Assembly (NCBI GenBank): GCA_049890295.1
Contig: JBMHBP010000027.1
Coordinates: 1-16,676, forward strand
DNA from: GCA-2862585 sp049890295
GTDB taxonomy: Bacteria > Bacteroidota > Bacteroidia > Flavobacteriales > UBA7312
Direction: 5' to 3'
DNA length: 16,676 bases
Position 1 is the stretch's first letter, and each line of letters opens with the position of its first letter. The notes beneath the pieces are model-generated. The model saw only the letters and a list, made by a program, of their open reading frames with translations. It was not told the origin of the DNA and did not search any database. The position numbers and the translations under genes are program-made. Shown here piece by piece: positions 4,789 to 12,779 of this stretch.

Positions 4789-6590
4789 TCTACATTACAT
4801 CCTCTCATAACTGCTATGTGATAAGACAGTAACTGTAATGGAATATTAGCTAAAATTGGCACTAATGGCTCTGAAACTTCAGGCACTTCAATGACGTAAT
4901 CGGCTATTTGTTTTACTGTCACATCTCCTTTGGTAACAATAGCAATAACCACTCCATTTCTTGCCTTTACTTCTTGTATATTACTCACTACTTTTTCATA
5001 GTGACCTTTTCTTGTCGCAATAACGACTATAGGCATTTGTTCATCTATTAGTGCAATCGGACCGTGCTTCATTTCAGCTGCTGGATAGCCTTCTGCATGA
5101 ATATAAGGTATCTCTTTAAGTTTTAAAGCACCTTCTAATGCTACAGGGAAATTATATCCTCTACCTAAGTATAAAAAGTTAGAAGCTTGAGCAAATTTAG
5201 CTGACAACTCTTTAATATAATCGTTCATATCTAGCATACGTTCCAATTTTGACGGAATAGACTCTAGTTCGATTAATAATTGTCTGAAATAGGTTTTAGA
5301 AATACTCGCTTTTTTCTTGGCTAATAATAAAGCTATCAAGGTTAGCACTGATACTTGTGCAGTAAATGCTTTTGTTGAAGCAACTCCAATTTCAGGACCG
5401 GCATGAGTATAAGCACCGGAATGACTAAAACGGGCAATTGAGGAACCTACAACATTACATATGGCTAATACCGTAGCTCCTCTTTCTTTAGCTAACTTCA
5501 TAGCAGCTAATGTATCTGCTGTTTCACCAGATTGTGATATGGCAAGAACTACATCTTTTTCTGAAAGTATAGGATTCCTATATCGAAACTCTGAGGCGTA
5601 CTCTACCTCAACATTTATTCGTGCTAAGTCTTCGATCAGATATTCTCCGATAAGACCTGCGTGCCATGAGGTTCCACAAGCAACAATAATGATTCTGTTG
5701 GCATTAATAATTTTGTCGGAATACGCATCAATGCCACTCATTTTTATTAACTCCTGCTGACCAATTAATCGGCCTCTAATACTGTCTGAAATGGATTTTG
5801 GCTGCTCAAATATTTCCTTTAACATAAAGTGTTCGTAGCCTCCTTTTTCGATAGACTCTAAACTCATTTCAAGCTCCTGTATAAAGGGCGTTTTAGAATG
5901 GTTTTCGATTGTCTTTAACTCAACCCCATCAGCTATGGAAAGGCGAGCTATTTCTCCTTCTTCTAGATATATAACTTCTTTAGTATACTCGATGATTGGA
6001 GTAGCGTCAGAAGCTATAAAGTATTCGTTTTCACCAACACCCACAACTAATGGGCTACCCATTCTTGCTACTATAACCTCACCGGGTTTATCTTGTGAAA
6101 CAACAGCAATAGCATATGCACCTATTACCTCATTTAGGGCTAGGCGAACAGCTTCTAACAAAGAAGTGTTTTCTTGTTCCTGAATATCTTCAATGAGATG
6201 AATAAGAACTTCTGTATCTGTATCACTATGAAATTGATGTCCACGTAGGCAGAGTGCTTCTTTGATAGTATTATAGTTTTCAATAATACCATTATGGATT
6301 ATGGCTAAATTTTTACTCTGTGAATAGTGAGGGTGGGCATTTTTATCATTTGGTGCTCCATGAGTTGCCCAACGAGTATGCCCAATTCCCATTTTACCAG
6401 TAATGTTTTTATTCTCACAAAAATGCTCAAGGTCAGCTACTTTTCCTTGTTTCTTGTACGTCACCAAGCCCTCTTCACTTATGAGTGCAATTCCAGCACT
6501 ATCATATCCTCTGTATTCAAGTCGTTGTAAACCCTTTATAAGTATTGGGTAAGCTTGACGATTTCCTAAATATCCTACAATACCACACAT
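4749..6590 (-). CDS. glmS: Glutamine--fructose-6-phosphate aminotransferase
   Basis: GlmS makes glucosamine-6-phosphate from fructose-6-phosphate and glutamine in the cytoplasm, the committed step of UDP-GlcNAc, peptidoglycan and LPS synthesis. This is a full-length 613-residue protein. The N-terminal glutaminase domain (1-~225) has Cys2 as nucleophile after Met removal, GHTRWATHG at 70-78, and HNG and SDTDTE. Two SIS isomerase domains follow, with CGTS at 305-308, SQSGETADT at 352-360 and STKAFTAQ at 405-412. The C-terminal loop DQPRNLAKSVTVE contains catalytic Lys608 (Lys603 in E. coli numbering by family knowledge). The ATG is 3 bp after the DUF4270 stop, so it is the last gene of the promoter-8700 operon. 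The 3' end is used as the integration site of the neighbouring element, and its coding sequence is preserved. There is no terminator between glmS and the convergent recombinase gene. Confidence 0.97.
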   Translation of the reverse strand: MCGIVGYLGNRQAYPILIKGLQRLEYRGYDSAGIALISEEGLVTYKKQGKVADLEHFCENKNITGKMGIGHTRWATHGAPNDKNAHPHYSQSKNLAIIHNGIIENYNTIKEALCLRGHQFHSDTDTEVLIHLIEDIQEQENTSLLEAVRLALNEVIGAYAIAVVSQDKPGEVIVARMGSPLVVGVGENEYFIASDATPIIEYTKEVIYLEEGEIARLSIADGVELKTIENHSKTPFIQELEMSLESIEKGGYEHFMLKEIFEQPKSISDSIRGRLIGQQELIKMSGIDAYSDKIINANRIIIVACGTSWHAGLIGEYLIEDLARINVEVEYASEFRYRNPILSEKDVVLAISQSGETADTLAAMKLAKERGATVLAICNVVGSSIARFSHSGAYTHAGPEIGVASTKAFTAQVSVLTLIALLLAKKKASISKTYFRQLLIELESIPSKLERMLDMNDYIKELSAKFAQASNFLYLGRGYNFPVALEGALKLKEIPYIHAEGYPAAEMKHGPIALIDEQMPIVVIATRKGHYEKVVSNIQEVKARNGVVIAIVTKGDVTVKQIADYVIEVPEVSEPLVPILANIPLQLLSYHIAVMRGCNVDQPRNLAKSVTVE

Positions 6591-6593
6591 ATT

Positions 6594-7802
6594 CTAAAAT
6601 TCAGTGTAAATTATATTTAACTCAACAGTTTGATTCAATTCTGTACGGTTAGCGTTAACCGATTCTCCAGAGGGCACTAGTACTAATGTGCTGTCTAAAA
6701 ACTCTCCATTGAGGAGGTTCAGCATGTATTTTGAAACATTAAAAACATACTTATTGTCTTCTAAATTACCTCCAAAATGTGTTTGACCTTCTGTAATATC
6801 TTCTATGAAAAATTTCTTGCCGTTTTCGTCCAATCTCACCAATGATAAAGCAGCATGGGCGGGTTCTAAGTCGGTTGTATTTTCAACTGTAAAACTTAGT
6901 AAGGCCTGGTTAACTACTTTGTTTTCTAATTGTTGTTTGATACTATCAAGATTGTTGAAGCTTAGCTCTAATTCTAACCCCCCCATTGATTGTACGCCAA
7001 GAAGTGTTTCAGAATCAATATCATTTTGTAACTCAAAATGGTTTATTCTACTGGCAGCTGAACCTATCAGCATATCATATGATAAACTATCATTATAGTA
7101 TAATGATAGTTTAGAACCACCGTCTTTCAAATTAAAATATAAAATCGAAGCAGATGAAGGATTGTCTGCTACCGAAACTTGTATTCCCTTAAAATACTCT
7201 AAAAAGGCATCGTTATCAACTAAATTACTTGTTCCTGCCTCTAAAATAAGTTGACCAATAGCATCTACATTAAACGATATAGATCGTTGGCCTACTGTAT
7301 CTCCCTGAGATATAACTGTTGTATTTGGCCTTGGTTCAAACGAATACTCTATGGGTGTAGTAAATGGACTAGCGGTAAATATTTGATTCGAATAATAGGT
7401 TGAGTCATAATAAATGGGCTGGTCTAGTTGTTCAATTTGTATGGTCAGAACTTGAGTTGTATCGCCATAATAACCAGCGTAACTGAATGTTAGTATAGCC
7501 GAATCCAAAATAGGGCTAGTACCAAAATCTACTGAGTTCTGACTTAGTAATAGTTGAGTGGAGAATGAAGCCTGGGCATCTTTAAAATTAGAAGACTCGA
7601 AATATCCTAATAAGGCTAACAAGGGCTCATCAGTTCTAATTGAATCAAGTGATTTAGTGCTTAAATTGAATGGTGTAGCCTGATCTAATGATGATATCGT
7701 GATTCTATCACTTTCTGGTTGTACCTCTAAACCAATAACTTGGGGGTCTGTACAAGCTGTAATTAACCCCAGACTTAGCAATAGGAAGATAAGATGTTTC
7801 AT
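6594..7802 (-). CDS. DUF4270-family lipoprotein
   Basis: This is probably a 402-residue outer-membrane or periplasmic lipoprotein of the Bacteroidota-specific DUF4270 type. The reading frame extends 26 codons further upstream (to 7880), but that would overlap the preceding gene. Starting at ATG 7802 gives a clean lipoprotein signal, MKHLIFLLLSLGLITAC, with the cysteine of the lipobox at residue 17, so I chose that start. The mature part is rich in Ser, Asp, Asn and aromatic residues, with alternating beta-type segments and no catalytic motif. The start lies 16 bp after the stop of the GT5-like gene, and the TAG stop is 3 bp before glmS, which makes it the middle gene of the operon. The family function is not known to me; pairing with glmS suggests an envelope role. 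The family assignment rests on recognition and gene context. Confidence 0.8.
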   Translation of the reverse strand: MKHLIFLLLSLGLITACTDPQVIGLEVQPESDRITISSLDQATPFNLSTKSLDSIRTDEPLLALLGYFESSNFKDAQASFSTQLLLSQNSVDFGTSPILDSAILTFSYAGYYGDTTQVLTIQIEQLDQPIYYDSTYYSNQIFTASPFTTPIEYSFEPRPNTTVISQGDTVGQRSISFNVDAIGQLILEAGTSNLVDNDAFLEYFKGIQVSVADNPSSASILYFNLKDGGSKLSLYYNDSLSYDMLIGSAASRINHFELQNDIDSETLLGVQSMGGLELELSFNNLDSIKQQLENKVVNQALLSFTVENTTDLEPAHAALSLVRLDENGKKFFIEDITEGQTHFGGNLEDNKYVFNVSKYMLNLLNGEFLDSTLVLVPSGESVNANRTELNQTVELNIIYTEF

Positions 7803-7818
7803 TAAGGTGAAAGGGGTT

Positions 7819-8643
7819 TTATGAGTAAATATTTGCATCTTCAAGTAACTCATTATAAAGACTGTTATACGCTTCAACACATTTTTCTTCTTCGTGATTT
7901 GAAATCATATACTTATTTGAGTTAACTATAAACTGATGCAAATGATCATCAATTTTTTGGCTTCCGATACTGACTGCATCAGCATATTGAATAGCTATTT
8001 TGTGCAGTGTATTTACTGTTGGTGATTTGATAAGATTAACGTCTTCTTCACATACTCCCTTTACTAAGGATTTCCTGGCCATATCGTCGCTTATATCTAC
8101 ATCTGTATCTTGGTCGTAAATAGTGTATACAACTTTTGTATTATCAAAAATAGGGTCATCTGCAAAGGCTTTTTTTAAGTACATTGGCACTAATGCTGAC
8201 ATCCAACCATGACAGTGAACAATATCTGGTGCCCAGCCTAACTTTCTGACAGTTTCTAAAACCCCACGACAAAAGAAAATAGCTCTTTCATCATGAAAGT
8301 CGAATTCTTCTCCGTCAATCTCATTCATAAAAGTTTTCTTAGGAAAATAATCTTCGTTTTCTATGAAATAGACTTGCATCCTAATGGGCTGCAAGGAAGC
8401 AACTTTTATAATAAGAGGGTAATCTAAATTATCTAAAATCATATTCATTCCTGAAAGTCGAATGACTTCATGTAACTGATTTCTTCTTTCATTTATGCAA
8501 CCATATTTGGGCATAAATATTCGAATGTCTTTACCGCTTTCCATAATACCCTGCGGCAAATTTCTACATCTAGTTGATAATTCTGTTTCGGATAAATAAG
8601 GAGTAATTTCCTGAGAAACAAATAACACTCTTTTTCTTTCCAT
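7819..8643 (-). CDS. Stand-alone GT5 (starch/glycogen synthase) N-domain-like protein
   Basis: The 274 residues match the N-terminal Rossmann-like half of GlgA/GT5 synthases: RVLFVSQEITPY at 5-16, RNLPQGIMESGKDIRIFMPKYG at about 27-48, and PDIVHCHGWMSAL at 139-151 (the usual PDVVHAHDW region). The C-terminal nucleotide-sugar-binding half is absent; full GlgA is about 475 residues. The Lys-x-Gly-Gly-Leu ADP-glucose loop is replaced by LSETELST (18-25). By family knowledge these losses argue against ordinary glycogen synthase activity. The gene has a good promoter upstream, ends cleanly before the DUF4270 lipoprotein, and is divergent from panC. Such short GT5-like genes are, to my recollection, a recurrent Bacteroidota feature rather than a local truncation. 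The role could be regulatory or a diverged transferase; I cannot tell which. Confidence 0.8.
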   Translation of the reverse strand: MERKRVLFVSQEITPYLSETELSTRCRNLPQGIMESGKDIRIFMPKYGCINERRNQLHEVIRLSGMNMILDNLDYPLIIKVASLQPIRMQVYFIENEDYFPKKTFMNEIDGEEFDFHDERAIFFCRGVLETVRKLGWAPDIVHCHGWMSALVPMYLKKAFADDPIFDNTKVVYTIYDQDTDVDISDDMARKSLVKGVCEEDVNLIKSPTVNTLHKIAIQYADAVSIGSQKIDDHLHQFIVNSNKYMISNHEEEKCVEAYNSLYNELLEDANIYS

Positions 8644-8691
8644 AAATAGTTATGATTATTGTAGTAGTATTGAAGATTATACTTACAAGTG

Positions 8692-8722
8692 CAAATTTAC
8701 AAATTTTATCGCCACAAATCAA
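8692..8722 (-). promoter_or_regulatory. Bacteroidota promoter for the GT5-like/DUF4270/glmS operon
   Basis: On the minus strand TAAATTTG (8699 down to 8692) fits the -7 consensus TAnnTTTG exactly, and TTG at 8722-8720 lies 20 bp upstream as the -33 element. Transcription would start near 8685, giving a leader of about 40 bases before ATG 8643. For divergent panC only a weak TACATTTA at 8732-8739 is seen. Confidence 0.65.
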
Positions 8723-8758
8723 GTAAAAGCGTACATTTATACCCCAAAACCTGGCATT

Positions 8759-9607
8759 TTGAAGCTTGTAAAAAATATAGAAAGTCTCAGCAAAATCATT
8801 GATACTTTAAAATCAAAAGGCAAAAGCATTGGCTTTGTCCCTACTATGGGGGCCTTACATGAGGGTCATTTATCACTAATCAAAATGGCTAGTTATCAAT
8901 GTGACGTGGTTGTGGTTAGTATTTTTGTAAACCCAACTCAATTTAATAACTCCAATGATTTATCGGCTTACCCTCATGACTTAGAAAACGACATACGTTT
9001 ATTGGAAAGTGTAGATTGCTCCATCCTTTTTGCCCCCAGTAGAAAGGAAGTTTACCCTAGTGGTGAGAACACACGTCGTTATAAATTAAATGACTTAGAT
9101 AAGCGGTTAGAAGGCAAAAAACGACCTGGTCACTTTGATGGTGTTTGTACTATCGTACACAAATTATTTAATTGGATATCACCCCACAAGGCCTATTTTG
9201 GTGAAAAAGATTTTCAACAATTGCTTATTATTAAACAACTTGTAAAAACCTTGTCGTTACCCATCGACATCATCAGTGGACCTACAATTCGTGAAGAAGA
9301 CGGACTTGCAAAAAGCTCAAGAAATAGTCGACTTAACCCCTCTGACAGAGAGTTATCAGCTATAATTTACAACTGTCTTTCAAAGGCTAAATCCATGTAT
9401 AAAGATAATAGTCCACTAGAAATTATCTCCTACACAAGAGAGGCTTTATCTAAAGAAAATAGGATAATTATTGACTACATTGAAATAGTAAATTCCAATA
9501 CATTAGAATCTATCACAAGTTATCAGCCAAAAATAAGAGTACAAATGATGATTGCTGTTTTTATTGGTAACGTTCGCTTAATAGATAATTTGGCTTTAAA
9601 TGATTAA
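8759..9607 (+). CDS. panC: Pantoate--beta-alanine ligase (pantothenate synthetase)
   Basis: PanC condenses pantoate and beta-alanine with ATP, through pantoyl-adenylate, to give pantothenate, the coenzyme A precursor. The protein is 282 residues, normal family length. Visible motifs: PTMGALHEGHLSLI with the nucleotidyl-transferase HxGH at 34-37, FVNPTQF at 56-62, HFDGVCTIVHKLF at 125-137, YFGEKDFQQL at 146-155, and SSRNSRL at 186-192. I accept TTG 8759 as start: no in-frame ATG lies nearby upstream, the protein begins at the usual distance before PTMG, and the residues after it (KLVKNIESLS) are typical of PanC N-termini. It is the first gene of a five-gene plus-strand run and lies 9 bp before panD, whose product supplies its beta-alanine. 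Confidence 0.96.
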   Translation: MKLVKNIESLSKIIDTLKSKGKSIGFVPTMGALHEGHLSLIKMASYQCDVVVVSIFVNPTQFNNSNDLSAYPHDLENDIRLLESVDCSILFAPSRKEVYPSGENTRRYKLNDLDKRLEGKKRPGHFDGVCTIVHKLFNWISPHKAYFGEKDFQQLLIIKQLVKTLSLPIDIISGPTIREEDGLAKSSRNSRLNPSDRELSAIIYNCLSKAKSMYKDNSPLEIISYTREALSKENRIIIDYIEIVNSNTLESITSYQPKIRVQMMIAVFIGNVRLIDNLALND

Positions 9608-9616
9608 TTTCGCCCC

Positions 9617-9961
9617 ATGCAAATAGAAGTTGTAAAATCGAAAATTCATAAAGTAACTGTAACTGGTGCAGATCTTAACTATATAGGAAGTATCACTATT
9701 GATGAAGCATTGATGGAGGCGTCAAATATCATTGCAGGCGAAAAGGTTCAAATTGTTAATATCAACAATGGTGAACGATTAGAAACGTACGTCATAAGGG
9801 GTGAACGAAATTCTGGTGAAATATGCTTAAACGGTCCAGCAGCTAGAAAAGTTCAACAAGGAGATGTTATAATTATTATTTCTTATGCTATTTTAGACTT
9901 TGAGGAAGCAAAAGGATTTAATCCTACTTTAATTTTTCCAAATCCAAACAACACATTATAA
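9617..9961 (+). CDS. panD: Aspartate 1-decarboxylase proenzyme
   Basis: PanD decarboxylates L-aspartate to beta-alanine, the second substrate of PanC. The 114-residue proenzyme cleaves itself between Gly24 and Ser25 (YIGS), turning Ser25 into the pyruvoyl cofactor. Other family active-site residues line up: Lys9, Arg54, Tyr58 and Asn72 in the CLNGPAAR segment. Length and positions fit the E. coli-type enzyme. The gene sits 9 bp after panC and 5 bp before the flippase-like gene, so all are co-transcribed. An E. coli-like PanZ maturation factor is not seen in this window. Confidence 0.96.
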   Translation: MQIEVVKSKIHKVTVTGADLNYIGSITIDEALMEASNIIAGEKVQIVNINNGERLETYVIRGERNSGEICLNGPAARKVQQGDVIIIISYAILDFEEAKGFNPTLIFPNPNNTL

Positions 9962-9966
9962 TACCT

Positions 9967-10950
9967 ATGAAAGCTGTAAAATGGATTAAATTTCCTCTAT
10001 TTATTGGCTTAAGTTTAGGTTTAATGTATTTAGCTTTTAAAAATCAAAATCCGAAAGAGCTAATTCAACAACTCAAGTCTGTCGATTACACATGGGTTTG
10101 GGCGTCTATGTTTTTTGGGTTTTTAGCAATTGTAAGTAGAGGAATACGGTGGGTAATCTTATTGAAAGGTATAGGATATAATCCTGGTTATTTAAATAGT
10201 ATTTATGCCGTTTCAATTGGTTATTTTACGAATATCGCAATACCTAGAGCTGGAGAAATAACACGTTGCACAAGCTTGAATCAGACCGAGAAAATTCCTG
10301 TTGACAAGCTTTTTGGCACAATTATACTAGAAAGAGCCATTGATTTTGTCTTTTTAATAAGCCTAATTTTTTTAACCTTTTGTTTAAAATTCGATTTAAT
10401 TTCGGAATTGCTATCTACTATTTTTAGTAATCAATCATCTGGAGTATTTACTTCAGCTATGGTAGTTATTCTAATCATACTTTTAATATTATTCCTTTTA
10501 TACTCATTACGATCAAAAATCAGTCACACTAAATTTTATGAAAAAATTAAACGCTTTGTCAGGGGAGTAATTGATGGGTTTAAAAGTATTAATAAATTAA
10601 AAAACCCTACAAATTTTTGGCTTCACACCTTTGTCATTTGGATTATGTATTTGTTGATGACTTACGTATGCTTTTTTAGTATAAGCGAAACTTTTATGCT
10701 AACACTTGTTGATGGGTTGTACACCATGGTTATTGGAGGTTTGGGGATGGTGGCTCCAGTTCAAGGAGGAATAGGGGCGTATCATTACATTGTAAAAACA
10801 GGTTTAACCTTATTGGATATACCAGAATCTTCAGCCCTACTCTTTGCAACGGTTGTTCATACTGCACAAACTTTAATGACTCTTTTATTTGGTGGAATTT
10901 CAATTTTAATGATATTTTTAACAAGTAAGAAATCACCTCGTGAGCAGTAA
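9967..10950 (+). CDS. UPF0104/LPG-synthase-type flippase-like membrane protein
   Basis: This 327-residue integral inner-membrane protein has about eight predicted transmembrane helices: roughly 5-24, 42-60, 78-95, 125-142, 163-181, 218-238, 246-268 and 290-318. It has the signature of the lysylphosphatidylglycerol-synthase transmembrane family (UPF0104): RGIRW around 58-62, NIAIPRAGEITR at 89-100, and MVAPVQGGIGAYH at 261-273. The soluble lysyl-transferase domain of full MprF is missing, so lysinylation of lipid is unlikely; lipid or isoprenoid-linked substrate movement is the usual guess. It lies 5 bp after panD, and its last codons overlap the GTG start of the next gene by 11 bp. The co-transcription with panCD recalls other Bacteroidota genomes and may be about operon economy rather than shared function. 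Confidence 0.88.
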   Translation: MKAVKWIKFPLFIGLSLGLMYLAFKNQNPKELIQQLKSVDYTWVWASMFFGFLAIVSRGIRWVILLKGIGYNPGYLNSIYAVSIGYFTNIAIPRAGEITRCTSLNQTEKIPVDKLFGTIILERAIDFVFLISLIFLTFCLKFDLISELLSTIFSNQSSGVFTSAMVVILIILLILFLLYSLRSKISHTKFYEKIKRFVRGVIDGFKSINKLKNPTNFWLHTFVIWIMYLLMTYVCFFSISETFMLTLVDGLYTMVIGGLGMVAPVQGGIGAYHYIVKTGLTLLDIPESSALLFATVVHTAQTLMTLLFGGISILMIFLTSKKSPREQ

Positions 10951-11425
10951 TAAAGATTTTTCTCAAAAAGTATATACACATCAAACTATTGTCGGTCAGT
11001 TAGAAGAATGGGCAGATAATAAAATTGTCTTTACAAACGGCTGTTTTGATATTCTTCATTTAGGTCATATTGACTATTTAAATAAAGCTTCTCAACTTGG
11101 GGACAAGCTCATAGTGGGGGTTAATTCTGATCGATCTGTAAAACAGTTAAAAGGTAACAATCGCCCAATACAAGATGAAATAGCCAGACTTCAAACTATT
11201 GCAGCCCTACAAAGTGTTGATGCCGTAATCTTATTCCAAGAAGAGACTCCTCTTGCCCTAGTAGAACTTATTTTGCCAGATGTTTTAGTCAAAGGAGCTG
11301 ATTATGCTTTAGAAAATATTAGTGGAGCAAAAGAGGTTTTAGGACGAGGTGGTCAAGTCAAGACCATCCCTTTTCTGGATGGCTATTCTACAACAAGTAT
11401 CATAAATAAAATTAAAAATGGCTAA
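10940..11425 (+). CDS. rfaE2: RfaE2-type heptose 1-phosphate adenylyltransferase
   Basis: This 161-residue cytidylyltransferase-fold enzyme matches the C-terminal domain of HldE. It probably transfers AMP to D-glycero-beta-D-manno-heptose 1-phosphate in ADP-heptose (LPS core) synthesis. Visible motifs: FTNGCFDILHLGH with HxGH at 40-43, VGVNSDRSVKQLKG, RLQTIAALQSVDAV, DVLVKGADY and the C-terminal GYSTTSII at 147-154. The kinase half (HldE-N) is not fused here. GTG at 10940 gives the expected ~30 residues before FTNGCFD and overlaps the preceding gene by 11 bp; no ATG is available between. The 3' end overlaps radA by 8 bp. Other sugar-phosphate or glycerol-phosphate substrates cannot be ruled out, since the family is broad. 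Confidence 0.88.
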   Translation: MSSNKDFSQKVYTHQTIVGQLEEWADNKIVFTNGCFDILHLGHIDYLNKASQLGDKLIVGVNSDRSVKQLKGNNRPIQDEIARLQTIAALQSVDAVILFQEETPLALVELILPDVLVKGADYALENISGAKEVLGRGGQVKTIPFLDGYSTTSIINKIKNG

Positions 11426-12779
11426 ACAAAAATCCACTTTTTTTTGTCAGAACTGTGGGGCACAAACCGCACAATGGATGGGTAAATGTAAATCCTGTAA
11501 TGAGTGGAATACAATTGTTGAAGAATTGCTTAGCGAGTCAAAGTCAAAAAGTTGGACAAAGGACGGTAAATCAAACGTAATCACCCCTCTTCCAATTCAT
11601 GATATTACCTTGGATTCGAAGAGACGAATAGACACTTCAGATAAAGAGTTAAACAGAGTATTGGGAGGAGGTATTGTTCCAGGCTCTTTGATATTATTAG
11701 GCGGTGAGCCTGGTATAGGTAAGTCAACACTCTTATTACAAATTGCACTCCAAATAAAAGAAGAAAAGGTGTTGTATGTAACAGGGGAAGAAAGTGAACA
11801 ACAAATTAAGATGAGAGCGGATAGATTAAATTTATCCCAATCCTCATGTTTGATACTTACAGAAACAAATACACAACAAATAATCCAACACATACAAAAC
11901 GTTCAACCAACGGTTTTAATCATTGATTCCATACAAACATTATATACTAGTAGTATTGATTCCTCAGCGGGTAGTGTTTCACAAATAAGAGAATGTACAT
12001 CAGAACTAATGAATTATGCTAAATTTAGCGGTACACCTGTATTACTAATAGGTCACATTAACAAAGATGGACATATAGCTGGCCCAAAAATATTAGAACA
12101 CATGGTCGATGTAGTTTTACAGTTCGAAGGAGATAGGAATCATGTATATCGAATATTAAGAGCTAATAAAAATCGCTATGGATCTACTTCTGAACTAGGG
12201 ATCTATGAAATGCAAAGTGCGGGTTTAAGAGAAGTGGCTAATCCATCAGAGATTTTACTTTCTCAGAAAGATGAGCCTATGAGCGGCATTGCAGTCAGTG
12301 CTACTTTGGAAGGTGTACGACCCCTAATGATAGAACTTCAGGCCTTAGTAAGTTCGGCAGTTTATGGTACTCCACAACGATCAGCTACAGGCTTTGATTT
12401 AAGGCGTTTATCCATGCTATTAGCGGTATTGGAAAAACGTTGCGGATTTAAGCTTGGTGCTAAAGATGTCTTTCTAAATATTACTGGTGGAATTCGGGTC
12501 GATGACCCTGCTATAGACCTGGCCGTTGTTTGTGCAATTTTATCTTCAAATGTTGACATGGCGATTAATGACAAATGTTGTTTTGCCGCCGAAGTCGGCT
12601 TATCTGGTGAAATTCGGCCTGTCAATCGTTGCGAACAACGAATTCAAGAAGCAGAAAAACTAGGTTTTGAAAAAATATATATCTCTAAGTATAACAAAAT
12701 AAGTCACAAAAACTTCTCAATCACTATCGTTGAAGTAAGTAAAATAGAAGACGTTTTTAGGCTTTTATTTGCTGATTAG
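11418..12779 (+). CDS. radA: DNA repair protein RadA
   Basis: RadA is a RecA-related, DnaB-like ATPase that helps process recombination intermediates and drives branch migration. The protein is 453 residues, full length. An N-terminal zinc finger has C10-x2-C13 and C24-x2-C27. The ATPase has Walker A GEPGIGKS at 96-103, Walker B region VLIIDSIQTLY at 166-176, and the RadA-specific KNRYG motif at 251-255. A Lon-protease-like C-terminal domain spans about 285-453 (GTPQRSATGFDLRR, GGIRVDDPAIDLAVV). ATG 11418 overlaps the preceding stop by 8 bp. It is the last gene of the panC run, and its stop overlaps the convergent OmpA-like gene by 4 bp, so no terminator fits between the two. Confidence 0.97.
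   Translation: MAKQKSTFFCQNCGAQTAQWMGKCKSCNEWNTIVEELLSESKSKSWTKDGKSNVITPLPIHDITLDSKRRIDTSDKELNRVLGGGIVPGSLILLGGEPGIGKSTLLLQIALQIKEEKVLYVTGEESEQQIKMRADRLNLSQSSCLILTETNTQQIIQHIQNVQPTVLIIDSIQTLYTSSIDSSAGSVSQIRECTSELMNYAKFSGTPVLLIGHINKDGHIAGPKILEHMVDVVLQFEGDRNHVYRILRANKNRYGSTSELGIYEMQSAGLREVANPSEILLSQKDEPMSGIAVSATLEGVRPLMIELQALVSSAVYGTPQRSATGFDLRRLSMLLAVLEKRCGFKLGAKDVFLNITGGIRVDDPAIDLAVVCAILSSNVDMAINDKCCFAAEVGLSGEIRPVNRCEQRIQEAEKLGFEKIYISKYNKISHKNFSITIVEVSKIEDVFRLLFAD

Noticed and set aside
5461..6530. Three plus-strand reading frames opposite glmS (5461-5760, 5935-6183, 6327-6530).
   Set aside because: They are antisense to conserved GlmS domains and have no ribosome-binding site or recognisable motif.
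7803..7880. A 26-residue N-terminal extension of the DUF4270 protein.
   Set aside because: It overlaps the preceding gene and would bury the clear lipoprotein signal peptide that begins at 7802.
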